A program made the translations under genes and the position numbers. Of a stretch of 64,000 nt of DNA, positions 18,727 through 28,246 are shown piece by piece. Within the stretch, counting starts at the first letter, position 1, and each line of letters starts with the position of its first letter. This DNA is from Streptomyces sp. CB01201. Its GTDB lineage: Bacteria > Actinomycetota > Actinomycetes > Streptomycetales > Streptomycetaceae. The notes under the pieces were generated by a model. The model made no database searches. It saw nothing but the letters and a program-made list of their open reading frames with translations, and was not told where the DNA came from. Location of the stretch: contig NZ_NNBJ01000003.1 in NCBI RefSeq assembly GCF_002803085.1, positions 149,743 to 213,742 on the forward strand. Direction: 5' to 3'.

Positions 18727-21700
18727 TCAGCCCTTGCGAGCCCGGGTCGCCTTCTTCGCCGGCGCAGCCTTCTTCGCGGCGGCCGCCGAAACCGCCTTCC
18801 GTGCGGCCGGCACGGCCTTGCTGGCCGCTACCGCCTTCTTGGCCGGCGCCCGCTTCGCGGACTTCCGCCCCGGCGAAGACGCCGCGTCACTGATCCGGTC
18901 CGCCCCCAGAATGTCCCGCAGGAACTTCCCGGTGTGGCTGGCCGGCTCGGAGGCGACCTCCTCGGGCGTGCCCTCCGCGATGACCAGGCCACCCCCGTTG
19001 CCGCCCTCGGGACCCATGTCGATCACCCAGTCCGCCGTCTTGATGACGTCCAGATTGTGCTCGATCACGATCACCGAGTTGCCCTTGTCGACCAGGCCCG
19101 AAAGCACCTTGATCAGCTTCGAGATGTCCTCGAAGTGCAACCCCGTGGTGGGCTCGTCCAGGACGTACACCGTGCGGCCCGTGGACCGCTTCTGAAGCTC
19201 CGAGGCGAGCTTCACTCGCTGCGCCTCACCACCCGAAAGCGTCGGCGCGGACTGCCCGAGGCGGACGTACCCGAGCCCGACCTCGTTCAGCGTCCGCAGA
19301 TGACGGGCGATCGTCGGAACGGCCTCGAAGAACTCCAGGCCCTCCTCGATCGGCATGTCCAGGACCTCGGCGATGGACTTGCCCTTGTAGTGGACCTCCA
19401 GGGTCTCCCGGTTGTAGCGCGCCCCGTGGCAGACCTCGCACGGGACGTACACGTCCGGCAGGAAGTTCATCTCGATCTTGATCGTGCCGTCGCCCGAGCA
19501 GTTCTCGCAGCGGCCGCCCTTGACGTTGAAGGAGAAGCGGCCCGGCAGATAGCCGCGGACCTTCGCCTCCATCGTCTCGGCGAACAGCCTGCGGACGTGG
19601 TCGAAGACGCCCGTGTACGTCGCCGGGTTGGACCGGGGGGTCCGGCCGATCGGCGACTGGTCGACATGTACGACCTTGTCGACGAGGTCGTCGCCGTCCA
19701 CCCGGGTGTGCCGGCCGGGCACGCTGCGCGCCCCGTTCAGCTCGCGCGCCAGGTGCGTGTACAGGATGTCGTTGACCAGCGTCGACTTGCCCGAGCCCGA
19801 GACGCCCGTGACGGCGGTCAGTACGCCGAGCGGGAACGAGACGTCGATGTCCTGGAGGTTGTTCTCCTTCGCGCCGTGCACGGTGAGCCGGCGCTTGGGG
19901 TCGACAGGGCGGCGCACATCGGGCAGCGGGATGGACCGCTTGCCCGCCAGGTACTGCCCGGTCATCGACTCCTTGTTGCTGAGCAGCTGCTTCAACGGGC
20001 CGCTGTGGACGACCTTTCCGCCGTGCTCGCCGGCGCCGGGGCCGATGTCGACGACCCAGTCGGCCACCTTGATGGTGTCCTCGTCGTGCTCGACGACGAT
20101 CAGGGTGTTGCCCATGTCGCGCAGCCGGACCAGCGTCTCGATCAGCCGGTGGTTGTCGCGCTGGTGCAGTCCGATCGAGGGCTCGTCCAGGACGTAGAGC
20201 ACGCCGACCAGGCCGGAGCCGATCTGGGTGGCGAGCCGGATGCGCTGGGCCTCGCCGCCGGAGAGCGTGCCGGCCGCGCGGTTGAGCGAGAGGTAGTCGA
20301 GGCCGACGTCGACCAGGAACTTCAGCCGCTCGTTGACCTCCTTCAGGACCCGCTCGGCGATCTTCTTGTCGCGGCTGTTGAGCTTGAGCTTGGCCAGGAA
20401 GTCCGCGCAGTCGCTGATCGACATCGCGGCGACCTCGGCGATGGACCGCTCCATCACGGTGACCGCGAGGACCAGGGGCTTCAGGCGCGTGCCTTCACAG
20501 GTCGGGCAGGGCACCTCGCGCATATAGCCCTCGAAGCGCTCGCGCGCCCCGTCGGTCTCGGCCTCGGAGTGGCGCCGCTTGACGAACGGCACCGCGCCCT
20601 CGAATGCGGTGGTGTACGCCCGCTCGCGTCCGTACCGGTTGCGGTAACGGACCTCGATCTGGGTCTTGTGGCCGTACAGGAGCGCCTTCTTGGCGCGCTG
20701 CGGAAGGCCGGCCCAGGGAATGTCGGTGCGGAAGCCCAGCTCGCCGGCGAGCGCCCCCACCAGACGGGCGAAGTAGTCCTTGGTGTGGCCGAGCGACCAC
20801 GGCGAGACGGCGCCCTCGTCGAGGGACTTGTCCTCGTCCGGGATGATCAGGTCGGGGTCGACCTCCATCCGCGTGCCGATGCCGGTGCAGTCGGGGCAGG
20901 CGCCGAACGGCGAGTTGAAGGAGAAGGAGCGCGGCTCCAGCTCCTCGAAGGACAGGTCGTCGTACGGGCAGTACAGGTGCTCCGAGTACATCCGCTCGCG
21001 CTCGGGGTCGTCGGCCGCCAGGTCGACGAAGTCGAGCACGACCATGCCCCCGGACAGGCCGAGCGCGGTCTCCACCGAGTCGGTGAGGCGGCGCTTGGCG
21101 CCGTCCTTCACCGTCAGGCGGTCGATGACCACCTCGATGGTGTGCTTCTCCTGCTTCTTCAGCTTGGGCGGCTCGGCGAGCTGGATGGTCTCGCCGTCGA
21201 CCCGGGCCCGGCTGTAGCCCTTGGTCTGGAGGTCGGCGAACAGGTCGACGAACTCGCCCTTGCGCTCACGGACCAGCGGCGAGAGCACCTGGAACCGGCT
21301 GCCCTCGGGCAGGTCGAGCACCTTGTCGACGATGGCCTGCGGCGACTGGCGCGAGATGGGCCGGCGGCACTCGGGGCAGTGCGGCTTGCCGATGCGCGCG
21401 AACAGCAGGCGCAGGTAGTCGTAGACCTCGGTGATGGTGCCGACCGTCGAGCGCGGGTTGCGCGAGGTCGACTTCTGGTCGATGGAGACCGCGGGCGACA
21501 GGCCCTCGATGAAGTCGACGTCCGGCTTGTCCATCTGGCCGAGGAACTGCCGGGCGTACGAGGACAGCGACTCGACGTACCTGCGCTGGCCCTCCGCGAA
21601 GATCGTGTCGAAGGCGAGCGAGGACTTGCCCGACCCGGAAAGACCCGTGAAGACGATGAGGGAGTCGCGCGGCAGGTCGAGCGAGACGTTCTTGAGGTTG

Positions 21701-21738
21701 TGCTCGCGCGCGCCACGGACGATGAGACGGTCGGCCAC
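18727..21738 (-). CDS. uvrA: Excinuclease ABC subunit A, Lys/Ala-rich tail
   Basis: UvrA is the dimeric ABC ATPase that recognises bulky DNA damage and loads UvrB. I chose the GTG at 21738 ([15 protein letters not shown]), which has a GAAAGG site at good spacing; another GTG lies 12 bp upstream. It has about 1003 residues. The two ABC modules carry Walker [10 protein letters not shown] near residue 30 and [11 protein letters not shown] near 650. Two LSGGEAQR signatures are present, and so are the zinc-binding Cys-x2-Cys pairs. The last ~45 residues are an unusual repetitive Lys/Ala tail ([16 protein letters not shown]), like bacterial histone H1-type tails. Confidence 0.98.
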   Translation of the reverse strand: MADRLIVRGAREHNLKNVSLDLPRDSLIVFTGLSGSGKSSLAFDTIFAEGQRRYVESLSSYARQFLGQMDKPDVDFIEGLSPAVSIDQKSTSRNPRSTVGTITEVYDYLRLLFARIGKPHCPECRRPISRQSPQAIVDKVLDLPEGSRFQVLSPLVRERKGEFVDLFADLQTKGYSRARVDGETIQLAEPPKLKKQEKHTIEVVIDRLTVKDGAKRRLTDSVETALGLSGGMVVLDFVDLAADDPERERMYSEHLYCPYDDLSFEELEPRSFSFNSPFGACPDCTGIGTRMEVDPDLIIPDEDKSLDEGAVSPWSLGHTKDYFARLVGALAGELGFRTDIPWAGLPQRAKKALLYGHKTQIEVRYRNRYGRERAYTTAFEGAVPFVKRRHSEAETDGARERFEGYMREVPCPTCEGTRLKPLVLAVTVMERSIAEVAAMSISDCADFLAKLKLNSRDKKIAERVLKEVNERLKFLVDVGLDYLSLNRAAGTLSGGEAQRIRLATQIGSGLVGVLYVLDEPSIGLHQRDNHRLIETLVRLRDMGNTLIVVEHDEDTIKVADWVVDIGPGAGEHGGKVVHSGPLKQLLSNKESMTGQYLAGKRSIPLPDVRRPVDPKRRLTVHGAKENNLQDIDVSFPLGVLTAVTGVSGSGKSTLVNDILYTHLARELNGARSVPGRHTRVDGDDLVDKVVHVDQSPIGRTPRSNPATYTGVFDHVRRLFAETMEAKVRGYLPGRFSFNVKGGRCENCSGDGTIKIEMNFLPDVYVPCEVCHGARYNRETLEVHYKGKSIAEVLDMPIEEGLEFFEAVPTIARHLRTLNEVGLGYVRLGQSAPTLSGGEAQRVKLASELQKRSTGRTVYVLDEPTTGLHFEDISKLIKVLSGLVDKGNSVIVIEHNLDVIKTADWVIDMGPEGGNGGGLVIAEGTPEEVASEPASHTGKFLRDILGADRISDAASSPGRKSAKRAPAKKAVAASKAVPAARKAVSAAAAKKAAPAKKATRARKG

Positions 21739-21955
21739 GCCGGTCCGCACCTTTCATAGGGAGAGGGAGCTTGCAGGACCCCCACCCAGAGTAGGGGGGC
21801 CGCCGCGGTGATGTCGTTGATTCTTGGATGAACCGGACAGGTTCCCCAACGCTTCCGAGTGGGAACCCATTCCCGAGCGTATAGCACGTGCATTCGATTT
21901 ACGGACTCGTCCAGCCACCTTCACCCGGACGAGTGGCGGGGCTATCGTCGGCGCC

Positions 21956-22645
21956 ATGATGGATCACGCGCGCGACCTGGCCTCTGTACGCGAAGCCACC
22001 GAACGGCTGCTCACCGCAGCCGCCGCACTGGACAACGCCTCCGTGGCCGAGCCGTCACGGCTGCCCGGCTGGAGCCGCGGCCATGTGCTCGCCCATATCG
22101 CACGGAACGCGGACGCGCTCGTCAACGTGCTGGCCGGGCGGCCCATGTATGCGAGCGCCGAGACCCGGGACGCCGACATCGACCGCGACGCGCCCCGCCC
22201 GCTGGACGTCCAGCTCGCGGACGTACGCGACAGCGCGGCCGGTTTCCAGGCGGAGGGCGAGCGGCCCGCCGACTGGTCCCGCACGGTCGAGCTGCGCAAC
22301 GGCGTGACGGACGCCGCGGCCCGGGTGCCCTTCCGCCGGCTCGTCGAGGTCGAGCTGCACCATGTGGACCTCGGGGTCGGCTATGAACTCGAAGACCTCC
22401 CCGAGGATTTCGTCCGCCGCGAGACCGACTTCCTCGCCGAGCGGTTCGCCGGCCACAAGGACCTGCCGTCGCTCGCCCTGAGCGACGACGCCGGCCGGAG
22501 CTGGACCACTGGCGGCGGCGCCGACGGCAGCCCCGTACACGTGAGCGGCCCCGCCGCGGATCTGGTCGGCTGGCTCGCCGGACGCCGCGACGGCGCGGCC
22601 CTGAAGACGACCGGCGGGGCGCTGCCCGCCCTGCCCCCGCTGTGA
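21956..22645 (+). CDS. Maleylpyruvate isomerase-family mycothiol-dependent enzyme
   Basis: This 229-residue protein has the DinB-like four-helix fold of mycothiol-dependent maleylpyruvate isomerases. Visible family features are LPGWSRGHVLAHIARNADAL (about 40-60, with the first metal-binding histidine) and VEVELHHVDLGVGY (about 134-147, the other histidines). A short C-terminal SCP2-like lobe with LVGWLAGR follows. Mycothiol is the actinobacterial thiol, so detoxification is likely; the substrate is unknown. It is divergent from uvrA. A TATCGT hexamer just before the start may mean a leaderless mRNA. Confidence 0.85.
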   Translation: MMDHARDLASVREATERLLTAAAALDNASVAEPSRLPGWSRGHVLAHIARNADALVNVLAGRPMYASAETRDADIDRDAPRPLDVQLADVRDSAAGFQAEGERPADWSRTVELRNGVTDAAARVPFRRLVEVELHHVDLGVGYELEDLPEDFVRRETDFLAERFAGHKDLPSLALSDDAGRSWTTGGGADGSPVHVSGPAADLVGWLAGRRDGAALKTTGGALPALPPL

Positions 22646-22666
22646 CCCCGGCGCTAGGGTGAGCCC

Positions 22667-23323
22667 ATGACGTACAGCGGAGCGGTGAAGGCCGGCGGTC
22701 CCGCCGATGTGCACGAGTTGACGGATCTGATGATCTCCAAGGTGGAGGTCGGCGCGATGGGCAACAACGCCTATCTGTTGCGCTGCCGCGCCACCGGCGA
22801 GCAACTCCTCATCGACGCGGCCGCCGATCCGGCGACGCTGCTCACGCTGATCGGTGACGACGGCATCGCGTCCGTCGTCACCACGCACCGCCACGGCGAC
22901 CACTGGCAGGCGCTCGCCGAGGTGGTCGCGGCGACGGGCGCGCGCACCTACGCGGGGCGTTACGACGCCGAGGGCATTCCCGTGCCGACCGATGTGCCGG
23001 TCGAGGACGGCGAGACGATCAGGGTCGGCCGCGTCGAGCTCACCGCGCGCCACCTCGTCGGCCACACCCCGGGCTCGATCGCCCTCGTCTACGACGACCC
23101 GCACGGGCACCCCCATGTATTCACCGGCGACTGCCTCTTCCCCGGCGGCGTGGGCAACACCTGGAAGGACCCCGAGGCCTTCGCGAGCCTCATCCGCGAT
23201 GTCGAGACCAAGCTCTTCGACGCCCTGCCGGACGAGACCTGGGTCTATCCCGGCCACGGCAACGACACCACCCTCGGCGACGAGCGCCCGCATCTGCCCG
23301 AGTGGCACGCGCGCGGCTGGTAG
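22667..23323 (+). CDS. Metallo-beta-lactamase-fold hydrolase
   Basis: This 218-residue MBL-fold protein resembles glyoxalase II-type hydrolases. The metal-binding motif THRHGDH is at about residues 73-79. It is followed by the histidine in GHTPGS, the bridging aspartate in FTGDCLF and the C-terminal YPGHG. It starts 21 bp after the mycothiol-enzyme gene on the same strand, so the two probably form a thiol or detoxification operon. The exact substrate is unknown. Confidence 0.88.
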   Translation: MTYSGAVKAGGPADVHELTDLMISKVEVGAMGNNAYLLRCRATGEQLLIDAAADPATLLTLIGDDGIASVVTTHRHGDHWQALAEVVAATGARTYAGRYDAEGIPVPTDVPVEDGETIRVGRVELTARHLVGHTPGSIALVYDDPHGHPHVFTGDCLFPGGVGNTWKDPEAFASLIRDVETKLFDALPDETWVYPGHGNDTTLGDERPHLPEWHARGW

Positions 23324-23515
23324 CCACCGGCCGGCGGCGGGCTCCGCCGCCGGTCCCGCCTGGGGAGCCGGCCCGTTCGGGGCGTCGAAGATGTCCATGC
23401 CCCGATGGTGGCACCCGCCACTGACAACCGGCCGCGCGCGCGTGCTCCCGCCCGCCGCCCACCGAACCCCCGCGCGCCCCCGTAACGCATGATCACCCCG
23501 GGTAGTTGGCGCGGC

Positions 23516-24844
23516 ATGAGCACCACCACAGCACCGCAGTCCCCCGCTCCCCCCTCGATGCTCCGCCTCGCGGCCGCCTCGCTCGCCGGCACCGCGATCG
23601 AGTTCTACGACTTCTTCGTCTACGGGACGGCCGCCGCCCTGGTCCTGGGCCCGCTGTTCTTCCCCACGTTCTCCGCGCTCGCGGGCACCCTGGCCGCCTT
23701 CGGCACCTTCGGGGCCGGTTTCCTGGCCCGACCGCTCGGCTCGGTCGTCTTCGGGCACATCGGCGACCGCTACGGGCGCCGCCCGGTCATGTTCGCCTCG
23801 CTCGCACTGACCGGCCTCGCGACGGTGGCGGTGGGCTGTGTGCCCTCGTACGCCTCGATCGGCATCACGGCACCCGTGCTGCTCCTGGTGCTTCGCTTCC
23901 TGCAAGGTCTGGGGCTCGGCGGCGAATGGGGCGGGGCGGTGCTGCTCACGGCCGAGCACGCGCCCGCCCACCGGCGCGGACTGTGGACGAGCTTTCCGCA
24001 GATCGGCCCGTCCCTCGGCTTCCTGCTGGCCAACGGGATCGTCCTCGCCCTGTCGGCCGGTCTGACCGACGCCCAGTTCCGCGACTGGGGGTGGCGGGTA
24101 CCGTTCTGGGGCGCCGGGCTGCTCGCGCTCGGCGGCCTGCTGCTGCGCACCTCGCTCGCCGAGACCCCGCAGTTCCACGAGATGGGCGAGCCGGTCAGGC
24201 TGCCACTGCTCGAAGTGGCGCGCGGGCACTGGCGGTTGGTGCTGCTGACCGCGGGCGCCCTCGCGATCGGGTACGCCGTCTTCTACGCGGTGTCGACCTG
24301 GTCGCTCGCGTACGCGACCGAACGGCTCGGCGTCGACCGCACCGTGATGCTGACCTGCGTCATGGCCGCCGTCGCGATCATGGGCGCCCTGACCCCGGCG
24401 GCGGCGCTGCTCGGCGACCGTTACGGGCGCCGGCCGCTGTGCCTGGTGGGCTGCGCCGCCACGGTGGTGTGGATGTTCCCGATGATCGCGCTGCTCGGTA
24501 CCGCCCAGCCTCTGCTGATGTTCGCCGGATTCCTCGGCGCGATGCTGGCGTTCATCTCCATGTTCGCGGTGATCGCGGCGTATCTGCCGGAGCTGTACGA
24601 ACCGCGGGTGCGGTGCACCGGAGCCGCCGTCGGCTACAACCTGGGCGGTGTCGTGGGCGGCGCCCTCACCCCGATCGTGGCCACGGCGCTGTCGCGCGGC
24701 GAGGGCCCGCCCTGGGGTGTCGCCGCGTATCTCACCGGCATCGGGCTGCTGAGCCTGGCCTGTTTCGCACTGCTCCCCGAGACCCGGCCGGCGCCGGTGG
24801 CGCAGCCGGGACCCGGGGCGGAGCCGGAGGCGGCCCCGGTATAG
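23516..24844 (+). CDS. MHS-family metabolite:proton symporter
   Basis: This is a 12-helix MFS transporter of the metabolite:H+ symporter type (ShiA/ProP-like), 442 residues. The family N-terminus GTAIEFYDFFVYGTAAA is at about 22-38. The loop 2-3 motif GDRYGRRP (helices 2-3) is repeated as GDRYGRRP between helices 8 and 9. FLQGLGLGGEWGGA lies in helix 5. I chose the ATG at 23516 because it starts the conserved frame closest to the first helix. Such proteins import organic acids, shikimate or betaines. The substrate cannot be told here. Confidence 0.88.
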   Translation: MSTTTAPQSPAPPSMLRLAAASLAGTAIEFYDFFVYGTAAALVLGPLFFPTFSALAGTLAAFGTFGAGFLARPLGSVVFGHIGDRYGRRPVMFASLALTGLATVAVGCVPSYASIGITAPVLLLVLRFLQGLGLGGEWGGAVLLTAEHAPAHRRGLWTSFPQIGPSLGFLLANGIVLALSAGLTDAQFRDWGWRVPFWGAGLLALGGLLLRTSLAETPQFHEMGEPVRLPLLEVARGHWRLVLLTAGALAIGYAVFYAVSTWSLAYATERLGVDRTVMLTCVMAAVAIMGALTPAAALLGDRYGRRPLCLVGCAATVVWMFPMIALLGTAQPLLMFAGFLGAMLAFISMFAVIAAYLPELYEPRVRCTGAAVGYNLGGVVGGALTPIVATALSRGEGPPWGVAAYLTGIGLLSLACFALLPETRPAPVAQPGPGAEPEAAPV

Positions 24845-24863
24845 GGGGCCGCCCCGCTGCCAG

Positions 24864-25844
24864 TCAGGCGCCGATGCTGTCCTTCTGGGGCTGCTCGGCC
24901 GCCGCCTGCTTCTTCGCGGCGATGAGGCTGGTGATGGTGGTGATGACCAGCACACCGCAGATGACGCCCAGCGAGACGGGGATGGAGATCTCCGGAACGT
25001 TCACCCCGTTCTCGTGCAGGGCGTGCAGCACCAGCTTCACGCCGATGAAGCCGAGGATCACCGACAGGCCGTAACTGAGGTGGACCAGCTTCTTGAGCAG
25101 TCCGCCGATCAGGAAGTACAGCTGACGCAGACCCATCAGGGCGAAGGCATTGGCGGTGAAGACGATGTACGGGTCCTGGGTGAGGCCGAAGATCGCGGGG
25201 ATCGAGTCCATCGCGAACAGCACATCGGTCGTGCCGATGGCGAGCATGACGACCATCAACGGCGTCATGATCTTCTTGCCGTTGTTCCGTACGAAGAGCT
25301 TGGTGCCGTGGTACTTGTCGGCGACGCCGAACTTCTTCTCGACGGACTTCAGCAGGCGGTTCTCCTCGAACTCCTCCTCCTCGTCACCGGAGCGCGCCTC
25401 CTGGATGAGCTTCCAGGCCGTGTAGATGAGGAACGCGCCGAAGATGTAGAAGACCCAGGAGAAGTTGGCGATCACCGCGGCACCGGCCGCGATGAAGATC
25501 GCTCGCAGCACGAGGGCGATCAACACGCCGAAGAGCAACACCCGTTGCTGGAGGTGCGAGGGCACCGAGAACTTCGCCATGATCAGGATGAAGACGAAGA
25601 GGTTGTCGACGCTGAGCGACTTCTCGGTGATGAAGCCGGCGAAGAACTCGCCCGACGCCTGGCTGTTGCCGAAGAACAACAGGCCGAGGCCGAAGAGCGC
25701 GGCCAGCACGATCCAGACCACGGTCCAGACGCCGGCTTCCTTGACCGACACGTCATGGGGCTTGCGCCCGATGAAGAAGTCGGCCGCGATCAGGGCACAC
25801 AGACCAAGAATGGTCAGCACCCACAGAGTCATTGAAACGTCCAC
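24864..25844 (-). CDS. TerC-family integral membrane protein
   Basis: This 326-residue TerC/Alx-type membrane protein has about nine hydrophobic helices. The family motifs are SLSVDNLFVFILIM (about 75-88) and TTDVLFAMDSIPAIFGLT, with buried acidic residues likely to bind metal. TerC/Alx proteins export Mn2+ or help load metal into exported proteins. The start is the GTG at 25844, preceded by GGAGG. That RBS is the target of the upstream riboswitch. It neighbours two TerD-domain genes, forming a Ter-type metal/stress cluster. Confidence 0.93.
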   Translation of the reverse strand: MDVSMTLWVLTILGLCALIAADFFIGRKPHDVSVKEAGVWTVVWIVLAALFGLGLLFFGNSQASGEFFAGFITEKSLSVDNLFVFILIMAKFSVPSHLQQRVLLFGVLIALVLRAIFIAAGAAVIANFSWVFYIFGAFLIYTAWKLIQEARSGDEEEEFEENRLLKSVEKKFGVADKYHGTKLFVRNNGKKIMTPLMVVMLAIGTTDVLFAMDSIPAIFGLTQDPYIVFTANAFALMGLRQLYFLIGGLLKKLVHLSYGLSVILGFIGVKLVLHALHENGVNVPEISIPVSLGVICGVLVITTITSLIAAKKQAAAEQPQKDSIGA

Positions 25845-25848
25845 TGCG

Positions 25849-26001
25849 CCTCCGGCGTCGTACGGCTACTGATCAGCGTCGTCGCTGCCGGAGGTCTCTT
25901 CCACCCGGGCGCCTTCCCTCGCGCCGCGGGCCGGCGCCCCGGGACCCGTCCCGTGGGTCCGTATTGACGGGAACGCCGCAGTCGGGAGTACTCCCCTCCG
26001 C
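25849..26001 (-). promoter_or_regulatory. yybP-ykoY manganese riboswitch with RBS switch
   Basis: The TerC leader carries both conserved loops of the Mn2+-sensing yybP-ykoY aptamer: GGGGAGTA (25989-25996) and GTCAATACGG (25959-25968). They are closed by a P1 stem CGGAGG/CCTCCG with the typical AGACC before its 3' strand. The P1 3' strand CCTCCGGC (25887-25894) is perfectly complementary to GCCGGAGG (25849-25856), the terC ribosome binding site. With Mn2+, P1 forms and frees the RBS. Without Mn2+ the RBS is paired. This reads as a translational ON switch. The motif call is from memory of the family; the pairing is seen directly. Confidence 0.85.
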
Positions 26002-26009
26002 TGAGAGGA

Positions 26010-26039
26010 AGCCTACCCGAACAACCAAGAAATGGTAAA
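26010..26039 (-). promoter_or_regulatory. Promoter of the terC riboswitch transcript
   Basis: On the minus strand TTTACC (-35) and TAGGCT (-10) are 18 bp apart. They predict a start near 26003, exactly where the aptamer begins. CTTTACCA occurs twice here, 13 bp apart, which may be a binding site or chance. Confidence 0.5.
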
Positions 26040-26122
26040 GAGATTGGTAAAGGAGAACCAAAAGGCCAGGTCGGGGGCGTCCGTTCTGGTCCTGACAGCC
26101 GAGTGGCCGCGGCAGGCGGGCC

Positions 26123-28042
26123 TCAGTGCGGCCAGGCCGCGCGCGCCTCGCCGACCCGGCCGAGGACCTGCTCCAGGACCCGGCTGCCGGGCGGCGTGAG
26201 AGGCGGCTCGTACGTCCAGGCGTGCCCCACCCAGGGGTCGGCCAGGTGGTCGTCGGGGACCGGCGTCAGGCGCAGCAGCGAGCGCCACAGCGGCTGGAGG
26301 ACGGGCCCGTACTCGCTGGCCTCCTCGCGGTCGGCCACCATCAGCAGATGTACGCCGACCGAGGGCCCCTCGTCCGCGAGGTAGCGCAGCTGGTTGAGGG
26401 CCCGGTCGTCGAAGCCGTGCGGAAAGTCGTTGACGATGAGCAGCTGCTCGGCGGTGTCCATGCCGGGCGGCAGCGCGTCGGCGCCCGCCCCGGCCCGCAC
26501 CGCCATCTGGACCAGGTCCACCCGCTCGGTGAGCCCGGCGAGCATCGCGGACACTCCGGCCGCGCCCGCCGCGGGCGGTGCGGCGAGCACCCCGGCCCGG
26601 GTGAGCGGGGCGAGCCGGCCGGCGGCCGAGCCGGCCGGGTCGATGACGTGGACGGCGAACTCATGGGCCGGATAGACCGCGAGCAGCCGGGCCGCGACCG
26701 CCACCGCGGTGTCGACCGCGAGGCCCTTGACCCGGTCGGGGTCCAGGAAAACGGCCTCGTCGGAGCCGCCGCGCCCGGAGTCGATCCACAGACCTCGTTC
26801 CAGGGGCAGCCTGATCAGCATCGGAATGCGCAGCTCCGGCTGCTCGGGCAACGTCAGTTCGCCGATGCGCAGGGCCATCGGAAGCTCCATCGGCACCCGG
26901 TAGGCGTGCCACACCGGGTTGTCCCAGCGGGCGTACGCCGGCGGCAGCGCCGGCTCGACCACCTCGGACTCGGCGGCCAGCTGGGCGAGATCGCGGTCGA
27001 GCACCTCCCTGGCCCGGCCGACGAGTTCCTCCCGTTTGGCGTGGGCCTCCTCGCGCGCCCGGTCCCCGGCCTGTCCCATCCGGCCGCGCGGATCGGACAG
27101 GGCGCGGTCCAGCTCCTGCTCCATCCGCGAGTCCGCGAAGTCGACGGCGCTGCGGTAGGCGGCGACCGTCCTGGCCAGGTCCTCGAACATGCCCCACACC
27201 TGGTTGTAGAGCCGCTCGTCCATCGACCAGCCGGAGGCGTCGCCCGCGACGGGCGGCGCGGGCTCACCGGGTGCCGCGGGCGGCGCGACCGGGGCGGGCG
27301 CCGGGGGCGCGCCGGTCCGGCGCCGGGGGTGCGCGTAGTTGATCGGACCGCCGTCGCCGACCGGCTGAGGGGGCACCGCGGCGGGCGGTTCGGCGTCGGC
27401 CGCGTCGGCGCCGCCGGGCGCCCCGGGCGCGGGCGTACGCACCCTCGCGTCGTCGCTCGTACGCTGCGGGGGCGCCGCGACCGAGCGGGAGGCGCCGAGC
27501 GCGATGGCGTCCTGGATGGTGGCGGCGAGGCGCCCGGCCTCGGGCAGGCCCTGGTCGGCGAGGAGATCGGCGAGGCCGCCCGCGTACCCCTGGCCGATGG
27601 CGCGGATCTTCCAGGCGCCCTGACGGCGGTAGAGCTCCAGGGCCACGACGGCCGTCTCGGCGCCGAGGCCGGTGAGGGTGAAGGTGGCGATCTCGGTGCC
27701 GTCGAGTGCGGTGACGGCGACGAAGGGGGCGGCCACCGCGGCGAACCGGCTGGGGCCCGCCGTGCCGTGCGGCAGCGCGAGCAGCACATGGACCCGGTGC
27801 ACGCCCTCGCCCAGGGCCTCCAGATCCACCGCGAGGCGGTGGTCGGCCGCGGCCTGCCGGGAGACTTCGAGACCGGGCAGGGTCGGTGAGCCGGGGTGGG
27901 CGACCCGCTCCGCCCCGTGCACCCGGCCCTGCTCGTCGCCGAGGGTGGCGCCGGCCACGACCGGGGTGCCGGCCGACACCCGGATCTCCAGTCGCGTCCC
28001 GGGCAGGGGGTGGTTCTGTCCCCGTACCAGCTCGGCCGTCAT
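26123..28042 (-). CDS. TerD domain fused to degenerate FtsK/HerA-like ATPase domain
   Basis: This 639-residue protein starts with a TerD fold (about residues 1-175), with LDGTEIATFTLTGLG and YRRQGAWKIRAIGQGYAGGL typical of the family. A ~95-residue Pro/Ala linker follows, then a helical segment with coiled-coil character (about 280-360). The C-terminal region resembles FtsK-type ATPases: GLWIDSGRGGSDEA at the P-loop position, LLIVNDFPHGFD at Walker B and VGVHLLMVADRE at sensor 1. The P-loop lacks the GK[ST] residues, so ATP hydrolysis is doubtful. It lies downstream of terD and close to terC. A tellurite-type stress scaffold is plausible; the function is unknown. Confidence 0.75.
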   Translation of the reverse strand: MTAELVRGQNHPLPGTRLEIRVSAGTPVVAGATLGDEQGRVHGAERVAHPGSPTLPGLEVSRQAAADHRLAVDLEALGEGVHRVHVLLALPHGTAGPSRFAAVAAPFVAVTALDGTEIATFTLTGLGAETAVVALELYRRQGAWKIRAIGQGYAGGLADLLADQGLPEAGRLAATIQDAIALGASRSVAAPPQRTSDDARVRTPAPGAPGGADAADAEPPAAVPPQPVGDGGPINYAHPRRRTGAPPAPAPVAPPAAPGEPAPPVAGDASGWSMDERLYNQVWGMFEDLARTVAAYRSAVDFADSRMEQELDRALSDPRGRMGQAGDRAREEAHAKREELVGRAREVLDRDLAQLAAESEVVEPALPPAYARWDNPVWHAYRVPMELPMALRIGELTLPEQPELRIPMLIRLPLERGLWIDSGRGGSDEAVFLDPDRVKGLAVDTAVAVAARLLAVYPAHEFAVHVIDPAGSAAGRLAPLTRAGVLAAPPAAGAAGVSAMLAGLTERVDLVQMAVRAGAGADALPPGMDTAEQLLIVNDFPHGFDDRALNQLRYLADEGPSVGVHLLMVADREEASEYGPVLQPLWRSLLRLTPVPDDHLADPWVGHAWTYEPPLTPPGSRVLEQVLGRVGEARAAWPH

Positions 28043-28100
28043 CGCCTCTGTCCCCTCGTCGAGTTGATGGTGGTGCGTATGCCGCGGACGCGGTTGCGTC

Positions 28101-28213
28101 GCAGCTCCCGACGGCGTCGTGCCTCCGGGAGCTGCGGTGCTGCGTTTTCGGTGCTTCGGTGCTTCGGTGTCCGGTGCTGCGGACCGCGGTACTCGGTGCT
28201 GCGGACCGCGGTC
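28101..28213 (-). repeat. Hairpin and short tandem repeats between the two TerD genes
   Basis: GCAGCTCCC/GGGAGCTGC (28101-28109 with 28127-28135) forms a perfect 9-bp stem. Beside it, GGTGCTTC-type 8-bp repeats and two copies of a 22-bp unit containing GGTGCTGCGGACCGCGGT run to 28213. On the minus strand these lie after terD and before the TerD-FtsK-like gene, so they could attenuate read-through. Confidence 0.55.
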
Positions 28214-28246
28214 CAGGCACCGCCGTGTCCGGTACCGGACGTACGG

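Noticed and set aside
21860..21900. LexA/SOS box upstream of uvrA (TCGAATGCACGTGC)
   Set aside because: Only one half-site resembles the actinobacterial TCGAAC-N4-GTTCGA consensus. GTTCGA is missing, so I do not call it.
18934..24955. Long frames opposite uvrA (18934-21759) and opposite the MBL/MHS genes (22055-24955)
   Set aside because: These have the same codon-shadow pattern. The opposite strands encode unmistakable UvrA, MBL hydrolase and transporter sequences.
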